DNA of 64,000 nucleotides from Kribbella kalugense (GCF_004365875.1 NZ_SODF01000001.1:3658001-3722000); one strand, 5' to 3'. Numbered from the stretch's first letter, positions 1 to 9,400 are shown. Translations and numbers: made by a program. The notes: generated from the letters alone by a model not told the origin.

Positions 1-216
1 GCCCAACGCAACCTTTCGGTCGCCGGCTTCTGGCTGGTGCCAGCGATGGACCTGCCCGGCGGGTACGTCGAACCGCTGACCGAGCTCCTAGCCCTCACCG
101 CCGCGAAGGAGCTTCGTCCACTCGTCGGCGCGGAGTACCCGCTCGAGGATGCCCGTCGCTCCCACGAGGAGCTGCTGGCCCGCCGGACGACCGGCAAGCT
201 GGTCCTCAAGCCCTGA
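1..216 (+). CDS. Quinone oxidoreductase / zinc-type alcohol dehydrogenase family, C-terminal fragment
   Basis: The reading frame is open from base 1 to the TGA at 214-216, and the gene begins outside the window. The 71 residues seen end in YPLEDARRSHEELLARRTTG followed by KLVLKP, the classic C-terminus of the NADPH:quinone oxidoreductase branch of the medium-chain dehydrogenase/reductase family, where this last helix and strand close the catalytic domain. The catalytic and nucleotide-binding parts are not visible, so the substrate cannot be named. Its 3' end overlaps the convergent epoxide hydrolase gene by 11 bases. Confidence 0.8.
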   Translation, partial: AQRNLSVAGFWLVPAMDLPGGYVEPLTELLALTAAKELRPLVGAEYPLEDARRSHEELLARRTTGKLVLKP

Positions 217-1324
217 AGAAAGCGCGGATGTCGGCGGCGAGCACGTCCGGCTGTTCCAACGCGGCGAAATGACCGCCGCGCGGGTAACTGGTCCAGCGAA
301 CGATGTTGTCGCTGTCAACGACCTTGTGCCGCAGCGGGATGAAGTTCTCGTGCGCCAGGTCGAGCAACGCCGTCGGCGTCCGCGAGGGCTCGGACGGTTG
401 TCCCCAGTACGACGCATGCGCGCGCTCGTAGTAGATCGCGCCGGCCGATCCCCCGGTCCGGGTCAGCCAGTAGAGCATCACGTTCGTCAGCAGCAGATCG
501 CGATCGATCGGCGCTGCCGGATCCGCCCAGGTCGCGAACTTCTCCGCGATCCAGGCCAGCTGCCCGACCGGCGAGTCGGTCAGCGCGTACGCCAACGTCT
601 GCGGTCGCGTCGACTGCAGGTCGGCGTACCCCTGCTGCTCCGACGCGAAGCCCTGCTGACGCCGCCACGAGGCCCAAGTCCGTTCGCGCTCGGCCGGGTC
701 GAGCGGCTCGAGCTCCTCCGGTGTCGGCTCGGAGGTCGCACCCGCACCAGGGATCAGGTTGAGGTGTACGCCGATCACCCGGTCGGGATCGATTCGCCCG
801 GCCTCGCGGGAGATCGCGGCACCCCAGTCGCCGCCCTGAACGCCGTACTGCTGGTAACCGAGCCGGGTCATCAGCTCGGTCCAGGCACGAGCGACGCGCT
901 TGAACTCCCAGCCAGCCTCGCGCACCGGGCCGGACAACGTGAACCCCGGGATGGTCGGGAACACCAGGTGGAAGTCGGTCAGCAGCTTGGCGAACTCGAC
1001 GAACTCGACGATCGACCCCGGCCAGCCGTGCGTCACGACCAGCGGGATCGCGTCCGGATCCACTGACGGGATGTGGGCGAAATGGACCCGAGCCCCGTCG
1101 ATCGTGGTGGTGTACTGCGGCCACTCGTTCAACCGCGCCTCGGCCGTCCGCCAGTCGTACTCGTCCCGCCAGTAGGCAACCAAGTCCTGGAGATAGGCCA
1201 GCGGGACACCGCGCGACCAGCCGACGCCGGGAAGCTCGTCCGGCCAGCGGACCAGCTCCAGGCGTCGACGTAGGTCGTCCAGCTCGCTCTCCGGCACGTC
1301 CAGCCGGAACGGTTCGATCGTCAC
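206..1324 (-). CDS. Epoxide hydrolase, N-terminal-domain (EHN) family
   Basis: This is an alpha/beta-hydrolase of about 372 residues that probably opens epoxides to diols in the cytoplasm. The N-terminal block (IEPFRLDVPESELDDLRRRL, then WPDELPG) is the epoxide-hydrolase N domain. It is followed by the oxyanion motif HGWPGS near residue 100 and the nucleophile elbow GGDWG with Asp near residue 166; RGGHFAALE near the end supplies the catalytic His. A GTG six codons upstream (1342) is open too, but only the GTG at 1324 has an AAGGTG ribosome site at good spacing, so I chose it. The physiological substrate is unknown. Confidence 0.88.
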   Translation of the reverse strand: MTIEPFRLDVPESELDDLRRRLELVRWPDELPGVGWSRGVPLAYLQDLVAYWRDEYDWRTAEARLNEWPQYTTTIDGARVHFAHIPSVDPDAIPLVVTHGWPGSIVEFVEFAKLLTDFHLVFPTIPGFTLSGPVREAGWEFKRVARAWTELMTRLGYQQYGVQGGDWGAAISREAGRIDPDRVIGVHLNLIPGAGATSEPTPEELEPLDPAERERTWASWRRQQGFASEQQGYADLQSTRPQTLAYALTDSPVGQLAWIAEKFATWADPAAPIDRDLLLTNVMLYWLTRTGGSAGAIYYERAHASYWGQPSEPSRTPTALLDLAHENFIPLRHKVVDSDNIVRWTSYPRGGHFAALEQPDVLAADIRAFFRA

Positions 1325-1366
1325 CTCAGCACCTTGACGCACTGAGGGCGGCCGCGCATCCCGAAT

Positions 1367-1669
1367 TCAGGCGGTGACCTTGGCGCGAGTCCGGTCGCGG
1401 ATCACCTTGATCGCGACGGCGGCGATCAGGCACAGCACACCGGCGCTGATCACGATGGTCGCCAAGGTGGCCGCACTGTTCAGCGCGTTGTCGCAGGCCA
1501 TCGGCGTGATGCCGCCGGCCGGCTGGAACGCCGAACCGCAGTCCGCACCGGCAGCCGAGACCGAGCGCAGGCCGAGAAGCGCCCCGCAGAGCAGCAGAAC
1601 CACTCCGGCAGCGCCGAGGATCTTGTTCAGCGTGATCACGATCAGACCGGATCCGCTGGTCTTGGGCAT
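1367..1669 (-). CDS. Small two-helix membrane protein of unknown function
   Basis: I do not recognise the family. From the ATG at 1669 the product is about 100 residues with two hydrophobic helices (LNKILGAAGVVLLLCGALLG and LATIVISAGVLCLIAAVAI). They flank a short outside loop with two cysteines (ADCGSAF and TPMACDN) that could form a disulfide, and the tail is basic (RDRTRAK). The frame stays open to 1771, but the extra 34 residues look non-coding. The start is uncertain, since the ribosome site is weak. A paired palindromic repeat lies upstream at 1830-1888. Confidence 0.55.
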   Translation of the reverse strand: MPKTSGSGLIVITLNKILGAAGVVLLLCGALLGLRSVSAAGADCGSAFQPAGGITPMACDNALNSAATLATIVISAGVLCLIAAVAIKVIRDRTRAKVTA

Positions 1670-1829
1670 GCAGAACGCATACCCCGTGAGCCCCGTAGCA
1701 CTTCGATCACTCCTGACTTCGACGGACCACCCAAGCATCGAACTTACGGTCAGGCCCGCGATGATCCCCACCCGAGCAGCCGGTCAGGACCGATTCTTCA
1801 CAGAGACCTTACTCAGAACATGACCGACT

Positions 1830-1888
1830 GTGACGGTGATCTCAGATCAAATGACTGTGATCTCAGATCAAATGGAAGTGACCGTCAC
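1830..1888. promoter_or_regulatory. Two phased 13-bp near-palindromes inside an inverted repeat
   Basis: TGATCTCAGATCA occurs at 1837-1849 and again at 1858-1870, exactly 21 bases apart, so both would face the same side of the helix. Each is a palindrome around a central C. The pair is bracketed by GTGACGGT (1830-1837) and its inverse ACCGTCAC (1881-1888). It lies upstream of the small membrane-protein gene and touches the 3' end of the DUF1905 gene. A dimeric repressor site is the simplest reading; which protein binds is unknown. Confidence 0.5.
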
Positions 1889-2172
1889 CCGAGGCGTTCT
1901 TCCAGGTGGACCGTGATCTCCTCGCCCGGGTCCTTGCCGATCAGGTCGCGCAGGTCGCCCTTGACGGGCAGTTTGTGGGTCCCGTCGCCGAGCGCCATGA
2001 ACGAGCTCTCGAACGGGTGGCCGTCCATGGTGCCGCGGACTTTCACCAGGCCGCGAGTACCGAAGTACTCCGCCGATCCCGGCAGCTGCACGTAGGTCCA
2101 GCCGCCCTTGGCGTCGCTCTTCAGCAGCGGCGCGGTGAAGGTCTTGTCCAGCTTTCCGGTCTTCTGGCTCAC
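1885..2172 (-). CDS. DUF1905 domain protein
   Basis: The 95-residue product has the whole DUF1905 fold pattern: an opening strand ([20 protein letters not shown]), the conserved [20 protein letters not shown] segment and the ending [20 protein letters not shown]. Proteins of this family are small cytoplasmic beta barrels often found alone or fused to a YdeI-type C-terminal domain; here that second domain is missing. The GTG start at 2172 has a GGAG ribosome site eight bases upstream. It diverges from the acetyltransferase gene at 2251. The biochemical function is not known. Confidence 0.85.
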   Translation of the reverse strand: MSQKTGKLDKTFTAPLLKSDAKGGWTYVQLPGSAEYFGTRGLVKVRGTMDGHPFESSFMALGDGTHKLPVKGDLRDLIGKDPGEEITVHLEERLG

Positions 2173-2250
2173 GGTGAGCTCCTCTCTACACGCTTAGGTA
2201 GAGACTGCGGGCACGCTTTCGACATCCACGGCCAACCTATTCTGGAACTT

Positions 2251-2769
2251 GTGCAGACGATGATCCGCCGGGCCGGGCGGGACGACGTACCGGCGGTGCT
2301 GGCCCTCCTCGACGGGGCGACGGAGTGGCTGGTCGCCCGCGGGCAGACCGAGCAGTGGGGTACGACGCCACACTCGACGAGCCCGCGCCGGGTCGAGCAG
2401 ATCACCGCGTTCGCCCAGGACGGCGAGTTGTGGGTCAGCGAGGCCGACGGGCGCGTGGTCGGCGCACTCGCGGTCGGCGCCGCGATGGATTACGTGCCTG
2501 CGGCAACCGAACCCGAGCTGTACGTCCGTCTCTTGGTGACAGACCGTGCATCCGCCGGGCAGAACATCGGCGGCGTGCTACTCGACCACGCCCGCGCGCT
2601 GGCCCGGGAGGCCGGCGTCGGTTTGCTCCGCGTCGACTGCTTCGCGGGCGGCGACGGAGGGCTGGTCCGGTACTACGAGAAGCAGGGCTTCACGCCAGAC
2701 GCGGAGTTCGCCGTACCGCGGGTCAATGATGCGGACTGGCCGGGTCAGGTGCTCTCCCAGCATCTGTGA
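2251..2769 (+). CDS. GNAT-family N-acetyltransferase
   Basis: The product of about 172 residues has the GNAT order: an N-terminal RRAGRDDVPAVLALL strand and helix, a central beta strand LYVRLLVTD, the acetyl-CoA loop (ASAGQNIGGVLLDHARALA) and the ending GLVRYYEKQGF. It should transfer an acetyl group from acetyl-CoA to an unknown amine. No good Shine-Dalgarno sequence precedes either candidate start (GTG 2251 or ATG 2260). A TATTCT hexamer at 2238-2243 sits just upstream, so a leaderless transcript is likely. The 3' end overlaps the convergent CDF gene by 47 bases. Confidence 0.8.
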   Translation: MQTMIRRAGRDDVPAVLALLDGATEWLVARGQTEQWGTTPHSTSPRRVEQITAFAQDGELWVSEADGRVVGALAVGAAMDYVPAATEPELYVRLLVTDRASAGQNIGGVLLDHARALAREAGVGLLRVDCFAGGDGGLVRYYEKQGFTPDAEFAVPRVNDADWPGQVLSQHL

Positions 2770-3697
2770 TCGACCGGTGTACGGCGCCGTGCGCGTCACT
2801 GCAATGAGACCCGCCGGTGGCGTGGTCGACCTGGAGCGTGGAGTGCGTCAGATGGTGGCGCTCGGCAAGCACTTCCTCGATCCGCATCCGGATCTGGTGA
2901 CAGTCGAGGCCCTCGGCAACCAAGATGTGCGCGGAGGCGGCCGGCTCACCGGACGTGATCTCCCAGACGTGCAGGTCGTGGATCTCGACCACACCGTCCA
3001 CCGCGCACAGTTCGGCGCCGAGCGCCTGCGGGTTGATCGCGGTCGGCGCGGCCTCGAGGAAGATCCGGCCAGAGTCGCGGACCAGTGAGATACCGGCCTT
3101 GAGCATCAGCGCGGCGACCACCAGCGCGGCAATCGCGTCCGCCCGGGCGAACCCGGTCAGCAGCACGATCAGACCGGCGATCGCGGTCGCGATGAACGCG
3201 AACAGGTCGTTCAGGATGTGCTGGAACGCGCCCTCGACGTTCAGGCTCGAGCGGTTCGCCTTGCTGATCAGCCAGGTGGCGAACAGGTTGACCACGATCC
3301 CGACCACACCGGTGATCAGCACCAGCGCGCCCTTGACCTCGGGCGGATGGATCATCCGGTTGACGGCCTCGTAGACGAAGTACACGGCGAGCAGCAGCAG
3401 CGTGATGCCGTTGGCCTGCGCGGACAGGATCTCGACCCGCTTGAACCCGTACGTGAACCCGCCCGCCGGCGGCTTCGCGGCCAGCCGGATCGCCAGCAGC
3501 GCGAGCGCGATGGCGATCGCGTCGGTGAGCATGTGCGCCGCGTCAGTGACCAAAGCCAGCGAACCGGCCGCGAACCCGACGATCACTTCGGCGATCATGA
3601 ACCCGACGATCAGCGCGAGCGCACCGCCGAGCAGTTTGCGATCGGCATCGGAACTCACGGCGTGTCCATGTCCGTGGCCGTGCTCGTCGGAGGTCAC
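2723..3697 (-). CDS. Cation diffusion facilitator (CzcD/ZnT-type) metal exporter
   Basis: This 324-residue inner-membrane antiporter exports divalent metal (Zn, Co, Cd or Ni) in exchange for protons. It starts with a His-rich cytoplasmic tail (EHGHGHGH) and has six membrane helices. The metal-site motifs are DAAHMLTD (helix 2, residues 52-59) and FQHILND (helix 5). The cytoplasmic domain ends with a second His-containing tail. The GTG start at 3697, its ribosome site and its first Thr codon lie within the 3' arm of the repeat hairpin at 3692-3782. With the ArsR gene upstream it forms a probable sensor-exporter pair, and the metal is likely the one imported by the NiCoT protein at 4270. Confidence 0.9.
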   Translation of the reverse strand: MTSDEHGHGHGHAVSSDADRKLLGGALALIVGFMIAEVIVGFAAGSLALVTDAAHMLTDAIAIALALLAIRLAAKPPAGGFTYGFKRVEILSAQANGITLLLLAVYFVYEAVNRMIHPPEVKGALVLITGVVGIVVNLFATWLISKANRSSLNVEGAFQHILNDLFAFIATAIAGLIVLLTGFARADAIAALVVAALMLKAGISLVRDSGRIFLEAAPTAINPQALGAELCAVDGVVEIHDLHVWEITSGEPAASAHILVAEGLDCHQIRMRIEEVLAERHHLTHSTLQVDHATGGSHCSDAHGAVHRSITDAGRAPDPASPHH

Positions 3698-3822
3698 GGG
3701 GCCTCCCGGTCTGGACTGAGGAGCGCAGGGAGCGAAGCGACCGGAGCGACGAGGGAAGACCGGGAGTTAAAGCCCCGTGACCACGCCGGCGCCGAAGGCC
3801 CGGCCAAAAGCACAGCGCTCAT
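3692..3822 (-). repeat. Dispersed intercistronic cassette, copy 1 (hairpin plus micro-ORF)
   Basis: From the conserved CTTTTGG to the end, 119 bases match copy 2 (15542-15669) at 112 positions. On the minus strand it reads: a micro-ORF start overlapping the ArsR stop, a GC-rich short hairpin, then a long hairpin. The long hairpin has arms at 3757-3782 and 3692-3712, pairing 11 + 10 base pairs without mismatch around a TTTAA bulge, with a 44-base loop at 3713-3756. The 3' arm contains CGGGAGG and the GTG start of the CDF gene. No transposase is nearby. Confidence 0.85.
3694..3822 (-). CDS. 42-codon coupling micro-ORF of repeat copy 1
   Basis: The ATG at 3820-3822 overlaps the ArsR stop as ATGA, and the TGA at 3694-3696 overlaps the CDF GTG start as GTGA. 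A ribosome could therefore pass from ArsR through this ORF into the exporter gene. The peptide (MSAVLLAGPSAPAW to SPDREAP) has no recognised domain and matches the copy-2 peptide in length within one residue. Five of the seven base differences in the conserved part change the amino acid, while base pairing in the hairpin is kept, so the act of translation may matter more than the peptide. Confidence 0.55.
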   Translation of the reverse strand: MSAVLLAGPSAPAWSRGFNSRSSLVAPVASLPALLSPDREAP

Positions 3823-4223
3823 GACTCGGACCGTTCGGGGTGGATGGCGTCGGTGTGCTCGGTGTGGGCGACGGCGAGGTCGAGCAGCATTCGCACGTGC
3901 CCGTCGTCGAGTCGGTAGAAGGCGTTCCGCCCATCCCGCCGTACAACGACCACGCGGTGAGCTCGCAGCAGCCGCAGCGCATGGGAGGTCGCGGACTCGC
4001 TCAGTCCGGTGATGACGGCCAGATCGCAGACGCACAGCTCACCGTCGAGCAGCGCGACCAGCAGCTTCAACCGGCGCGGATCGCCGAGCAGGCTGAACAC
4101 GTCGGCGGTGTCGACGATGTCGTCCTCGCCGGGCATCCTGGCATTGACGCTCGCCACCCGCTCGGGGTCCACCAGCCGGACGTTGCACTGGTCGATGCCC
4201 TGCACATCTGCAGAACTGTTCAT
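3819..4223 (-). CDS. ArsR/SmtB-family metal-sensing repressor
   Basis: This 134-residue winged-helix repressor should release DNA when it binds metal. The recognition helix region is ELCVCDLAVITGLSESATSHALRLL (about 62-86), with two Cys in the alpha-3 position (C64, C66). The C-terminal helix has the alpha-5 metal site pattern D-x-H-x10-H-x2-H (D107, H109, H120, H123), as in SmtB/ZiaR/NmtR-type sensors, and an extra Cys (C13) lies in the N-terminal arm. A TACTCT hexamer lies about seven bases before the ATG, suggesting a leaderless mRNA. It sits between a nickel/cobalt importer and a metal exporter, which points to Ni, Co or Zn. Confidence 0.88.
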   Translation of the reverse strand: MNSSADVQGIDQCNVRLVDPERVASVNARMPGEDDIVDTADVFSLLGDPRRLKLLVALLDGELCVCDLAVITGLSESATSHALRLLRAHRVVVVRRDGRNAFYRLDDGHVRMLLDLAVAHTEHTDAIHPERSES

Positions 4224-4269
4224 ACGTCGAGAGTAGGGCAGTCACCCGGCCCACGGCAAGCAGGTCGAA

Positions 4270-5319
4270 TTACTGGGCGGACCATTTCTGTTCGATCCGG
4301 GCGTACTTCCAGATCGCGTGGGCGGCGAGCCAGGTGACGACGAACAGGCCGACGATGGCGTAGCCGACGTAGTTCAGGTCGATGCCGGCGATCGCGGCGA
4401 GTGGGCCGTGGTCGATGTGGAACCTGTCGGTGAGGATCGAGATCAGCTCGATGCTGCCGATCACCAGCGCGACGACGACCGACAGGCCGGTGATGGTGAT
4501 GTTGTAGTAGACCTTCCGGACCGGTTTCGCGAACGCCCAGCCGTAGGCGAAGTTCATCAGGCAGCCGTCGATGGTGTCGAGCAGGCTCATCCCGGCGGCG
4601 AACAGGATCGGCAGCGTGAGTACGGCGTACCAGGGCAGGCTGAACGCGGCCGCGCCGCCGGCGAGCACCAGCAGACTGACCTCGGTCGCGGTGTCGAACC
4701 CGAGGCCGAACAGGAAGCCGATCGGGTACATCTGCCACGGCCGGGTGACCGCCTTCGTCACGCCGGACAGGATCCGGTTCATGAAGCCGCGGTTGTCGAG
4801 GTGCTGCTCGAGCGATGCCTCGTCGTACTCGCCGGTGCGCATCCGGCGGAAGACCTTGATCACGGCGATCAGGACCGCGAGGTTGAGCGCGGCGATCAGG
4901 TACAGGAAGACGCCGGAGACCGCCGTACCGATGACGCCGGTGGTCTGCTGCAGCCGGGAGGACCCGTCCGCGACCTGACCGGCCAGCGCGCGGACGCCGA
5001 TCCCAAGCAGGAAACACAGTCCGAACACGACGCTCGAATGCCCGAGCGAGAACCAGAACCCGACCGACAACGGCCGGCGTCCGTCCGCCATCAGCTTCCG
5101 GGTCGTGTTGTCGATCGCCGCGATGTGGTCGGCGTCGAACGCGTGCCGCATCCCGAGCGTGTACGCCGTGACGCCGAGCCCGACCCCGAACACGCCGGCC
5201 GATCCCAGCGCGTAGTGCCGGGGCGCGACAACCAACGCCAGCACACCCCAACCGACCAGATGCAAGAGCAGCACGAACGCCGCCATCGCGCCGACCGAAC
5301 CCCACTCCCGCCCGGTCAC
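4270..5319 (-). CDS. Nickel/cobalt transporter, NiCoT family (HoxN/NixA type)
   Basis: This is a polytopic inner-membrane permease of about 349 residues importing Ni2+ or Co2+. The family signature HAFDADHIAAIDN in helix 2, the LGHSSVVFG segment and LGFDTATEV in the second half are all present; together they make the metal path. The frame is open to 5382, but GAGG lies nine bases before the GTG at 5319, and an ATG at 5325 is the alternative. The ArsR gene begins 46 bases after its stop, so importer, sensor and exporter may be co-transcribed or co-regulated. Which metal is carried cannot be told from sequence alone. Confidence 0.9.
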   Translation of the reverse strand: MTGREWGSVGAMAAFVLLLHLVGWGVLALVVAPRHYALGSAGVFGVGLGVTAYTLGMRHAFDADHIAAIDNTTRKLMADGRRPLSVGFWFSLGHSSVVFGLCFLLGIGVRALAGQVADGSSRLQQTTGVIGTAVSGVFLYLIAALNLAVLIAVIKVFRRMRTGEYDEASLEQHLDNRGFMNRILSGVTKAVTRPWQMYPIGFLFGLGFDTATEVSLLVLAGGAAAFSLPWYAVLTLPILFAAGMSLLDTIDGCLMNFAYGWAFAKPVRKVYYNITITGLSVVVALVIGSIELISILTDRFHIDHGPLAAIAGIDLNYVGYAIVGLFVVTWLAAHAIWKYARIEQKWSAQ

Positions 5320-5389
5320 ATCCATCCGCCTCACGAGTCGCCAGTAAACGCCGACCGCCCTCCAGATGCAACCCAGTCGCACAAACCTG

Positions 5390-6022
5390 TCAGGCGAGAC
5401 CTAGCCGGTAGGCGTACGCGACGGCCTGGGCTCGGTCGCGGAGATTGGCTTTGGCGAAGAGGTGGTTGATGTGGGTCTTGACGGTGGCTTCGCTGACGAC
5501 CAGGTGGCGGGCGATCTCGGTGTTGGACAGACCCTCGGCGATCAGGCGGAGGACCTCCAGCTCGCGCGGGGTCAGGCCGGTGTCGGTGGGCTCGGGCGGT
5601 TTGGTGGTCGCGCCTTCGATCAGGCGGCGCTGGACCTCGGCGTCGACGATCGACTGACCGGCGGCCGCCGCTTCCAGGGCGCGACCGATCGACTCGGCAT
5701 CGGCGTCCTTGGTCAGGAATCCACGGGCGCCGGCCCGGAGCGCGGACAGCACCGAGTCGTCATCGCTGTACGTCGTGAGTACGACGACCTCGGTCCGCGG
5801 ATGGTCCGTCCGCACCTGACGGGTCGCCTCGACGCCGTCCATCGTCGGCATCCGCAGATCGACGAGCAGGACGTCCGGATCGTGCTCGGCGACCAGGCGG
5901 ACCGCTTCCTGACCGTCCGACGCCGCCGCGACCACGTCGATCCCAGGCATCAGCTTGAGCAACGTGACCAACCCGTCGCGGACCACCGTCTGGTCGTCGG
6001 CGACCACCACACGCACACTCAT
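5390..6022 (-). CDS. NarL/LuxR-family response regulator
   Basis: This 210-residue regulator has a receiver domain (VVVADDQTVVRDGL at the start, phospho-acceptor Asp in VLLVDLRMP near residue 55, conserved Thr in VVVLTTYSDD, Lys in FLTKDADA). A LuxR-type DNA-binding domain follows (TPRELEVLRLIAEGLSNTEI, then HLVVSEATVKTHINHLF). Its ATG overlaps the histidine-kinase stop by four bases, so the two form one translationally coupled unit. The kinase has no recognisable sensor domain, so the signal cannot be predicted. Confidence 0.93.
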   Translation of the reverse strand: MSVRVVVADDQTVVRDGLVTLLKLMPGIDVVAAASDGQEAVRLVAEHDPDVLLVDLRMPTMDGVEATRQVRTDHPRTEVVVLTTYSDDDSVLSALRAGARGFLTKDADAESIGRALEAAAAGQSIVDAEVQRRLIEGATTKPPEPTDTGLTPRELEVLRLIAEGLSNTEIARHLVVSEATVKTHINHLFAKANLRDRAQAVAYAYRLGLA

Positions 6023-7164
6023 ACCGTGAGCTCCACTCGCCAGCCTGTCGAGGTCGGGCCGGCCTCCAAGGATCCGCCGACCAGGTCGGCACGTTCGCGC
6101 ATCCCGAGCAGACCATAACCGCCCGGCGTCGCTCGCTCCGGACGCTTACCCGGCTGGTCTTCCACGGTGAGCCGTACGACGTCGCCGTACGACAGCTTCA
6201 CCTGCACCGGCGCACCCGGCGCGTGCTTGCGAGTGTTCGCCAGCGCCTCCTGCACGGTCCGGTACAGCGTGCTCATCACGTCAGCCGGCAGCTCCCGCTC
6301 GGAACCTTCCACCTCGAACTCCGCCGTCGCCCCACTCTCCAGCCGATACGCCGTGACCAGATCACCAAGCGCCCGTACGTCGGGAACCGCGTCCTCCCGC
6401 AGGGCAGCGACCGCCCGCCGCGCCTCGGCCAACCCCTCGGCCGCCAACCCCTGCGCCCGCGTCACCTGCTCGACAGCCTCAGCCGAAGCGCCGTCCCGCA
6501 CGAGCATCAGCCGAGCACCCTGCAGACTCAACGACAGCCCGGCCAGGGAATGCGCCAGTACGTCGTGCACGTCGCGCGCGATCCGGGCCCGCTCAGCCAG
6601 TGCCGCTGCGCGCCCGTGTTCCTCGATCGCGGCCTGCTTACGAGCCAGCGAGACCTCGAGGTCCTCCAACTGCTGCTCCCGGGTCCGCCGGTTGATCGAG
6701 GCCAGCGTCAGCGCCACCACGCCGAACGCGGTCCCCAGCGCGGCCGTCCCCGACCGGGTCGTGACGTACAGCGGAACGCTCGCGCCGAGGATCCCGACCG
6801 CGACGATCACCCACGCGATCGTGCTGGGCCGGTAGTACCTGATCGCGGATCGCGTCACCCAGAACGGGAGGACGATCAGGACGCTGCCGGGCAGCGCGAA
6901 CCAGAGCAGCGAACCGGCGATCGCGAACACGAGCAGGCCGTAACCGGCCCGGCCCAGCGGTTCGCCGTACCGGAGCCCGAACAGCGAGACGTTGCTGGCG
7001 ACAACGATCACGCCGAGGGCCACGATCAGCGGGTAGGGCAGCCGACGCTCGGTGTCCGAGGCGGCGAGGACCACCGAGACGACGGTCAGCACACCCGGCA
7101 CCGCGCGCAGCAGCAGACCAGGCACGGAGGAGTCCCGTACCTGGTCTGCGAGCGTCCATCTCAT
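6019..7164 (-). CDS. Sensor histidine kinase (HisKA_3/NarX-like)
   Basis: The 381-residue membrane kinase has about five to six hydrophobic segments in the first 140 residues, a coiled-coil linker and the dimerisation/phosphoacceptor helix RIARDVHDVLAHSLAGLSL with the phosphorylated His. A HATPase domain follows (N box QEALANTRKHA, G box GGYGLLGMRERADLVGGSLE). The usual G1 box is altered to VEDQPG. It should phosphorylate the response regulator encoded immediately downstream. The membrane-protein gene at 7172-7654 ends seven bases before this start and may be part of the same unit. Confidence 0.92.
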   Translation of the reverse strand: MRWTLADQVRDSSVPGLLLRAVPGVLTVVSVVLAASDTERRLPYPLIVALGVIVVASNVSLFGLRYGEPLGRAGYGLLVFAIAGSLLWFALPGSVLIVLPFWVTRSAIRYYRPSTIAWVIVAVGILGASVPLYVTTRSGTAALGTAFGVVALTLASINRRTREQQLEDLEVSLARKQAAIEEHGRAAALAERARIARDVHDVLAHSLAGLSLSLQGARLMLVRDGASAEAVEQVTRAQGLAAEGLAEARRAVAALREDAVPDVRALGDLVTAYRLESGATAEFEVEGSERELPADVMSTLYRTVQEALANTRKHAPGAPVQVKLSYGDVVRLTVEDQPGKRPERATPGGYGLLGMRERADLVGGSLEAGPTSTGWRVELTV

Positions 7165-7171
7165 TGGCTCA

Positions 7172-7654
7172 TCATGCCCGCTGCGCGGCCAGCGGGATGT
7201 TCATCGCGAGCGAGCGGCGGTAGATCATCGCGCTCTGGGCGGCGAGGGTGAGGCCGATGGTCAGCGCGATCGTCGAGGAGCCGAACGAGGTGTGCGGCCA
7301 GAGCGCGGCCGAGGCGAATTCCGTACCGACCCGGAGCGCGATGGTCACCAGCCAGAGCACCAGCGTCGCGGCGGTGCCCTTCTGGAACAGGCCCTGCTCG
7401 GTCTGCGACAGCCGGACGCTGGCGCCGCGGGCGACGCCGAAGCCGACCAGGACGACACAGTCCAGAGCGAGGAACGCGAGCTGACCGGTGGAGGCGCCGT
7501 GCACGGCGGAGGAGAGCGAGAGGAGACCGATGCCGAGCAGGATCACCGGCATCAGGAACAGCGACTTCTGCGTGACGAGCGAACCGGTCACCTGCCGGCC
7601 GATCACGCGCACCAGCACCAGCAGACCCACCAAGATACCGATTACGGCCGACAT
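7172..7654 (-). CDS. Integral membrane protein upstream of the two-component system
   Basis: The product of about 160 residues has roughly four to five membrane helices (for example AVIGILVGLLVLVRVIG, FLMPVILLGIGLLSLSSAV, ATLVLWLVTIALRVG) with a basic loop (RRSLAMN) near the end. The pattern resembles the DUF1453/CcdC-like group, but I cannot be certain. I chose the ATG at 7654 because GGAAGG precedes it at the right distance; the frame runs 13 codons further upstream. Close spacing to the kinase suggests a role as an accessory sensor or a co-regulated target. Confidence 0.7.
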   Translation of the reverse strand: MSAVIGILVGLLVLVRVIGRQVTGSLVTQKSLFLMPVILLGIGLLSLSSAVHGASTGQLAFLALDCVVLVGFGVARGASVRLSQTEQGLFQKGTAATLVLWLVTIALRVGTEFASAALWPHTSFGSSTIALTIGLTLAAQSAMIYRRSLAMNIPLAAQRA

Positions 7655-7732
7655 TTCCGGGTTCCTTCCGAGGAGGTTTGTTGTTGAGGACAACCCTCCT
7701 CGGATCCGGCTGCCGGGACGTCAGCCCCGAGG

Positions 7733-7758
7733 TGAGACCCAGGTGGAACCGGGTCTCA
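7733..7758 (-). terminator. Hairpin after the ABC-F gene
   Basis: TGAGACCC (7733-7740) pairs with GGGTCTCA (7751-7758), and GGT (7742-7744) pairs with ACC (7748-7750), giving eleven base pairs with one bulged A and a three-base loop. It follows the ABC-F stop codon at 7773 and precedes the next minus-strand gene. There is no U tract, as is common for actinobacterial terminators. Confidence 0.55.
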
Positions 7759-7772
7759 ACCCCAGGGTTGAC

Positions 7773-9371
<1,599 letters not shown>

Positions 9372-9400
9372 GATGGTTACTCTCCGTAAATACTAGTAGA

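Noticed and set aside
149..1066. 305-codon plus-strand frame at the left end
   Set aside because: Antisense to the epoxide hydrolase, which has the full catalytic motif set.
3692..3822. The cassette as an ordinary intrinsic terminator
   Set aside because: The hairpin overlaps the ribosome site and start codon of the next gene, has a 44-base loop and no U tract, and the upstream and downstream genes are stop/start coupled through it.
5320..5389. Cobalamin or nickel riboswitch before the NiCoT gene
   Set aside because: The gap is only about 70 bases and shows none of the conserved core; too short for either riboswitch.
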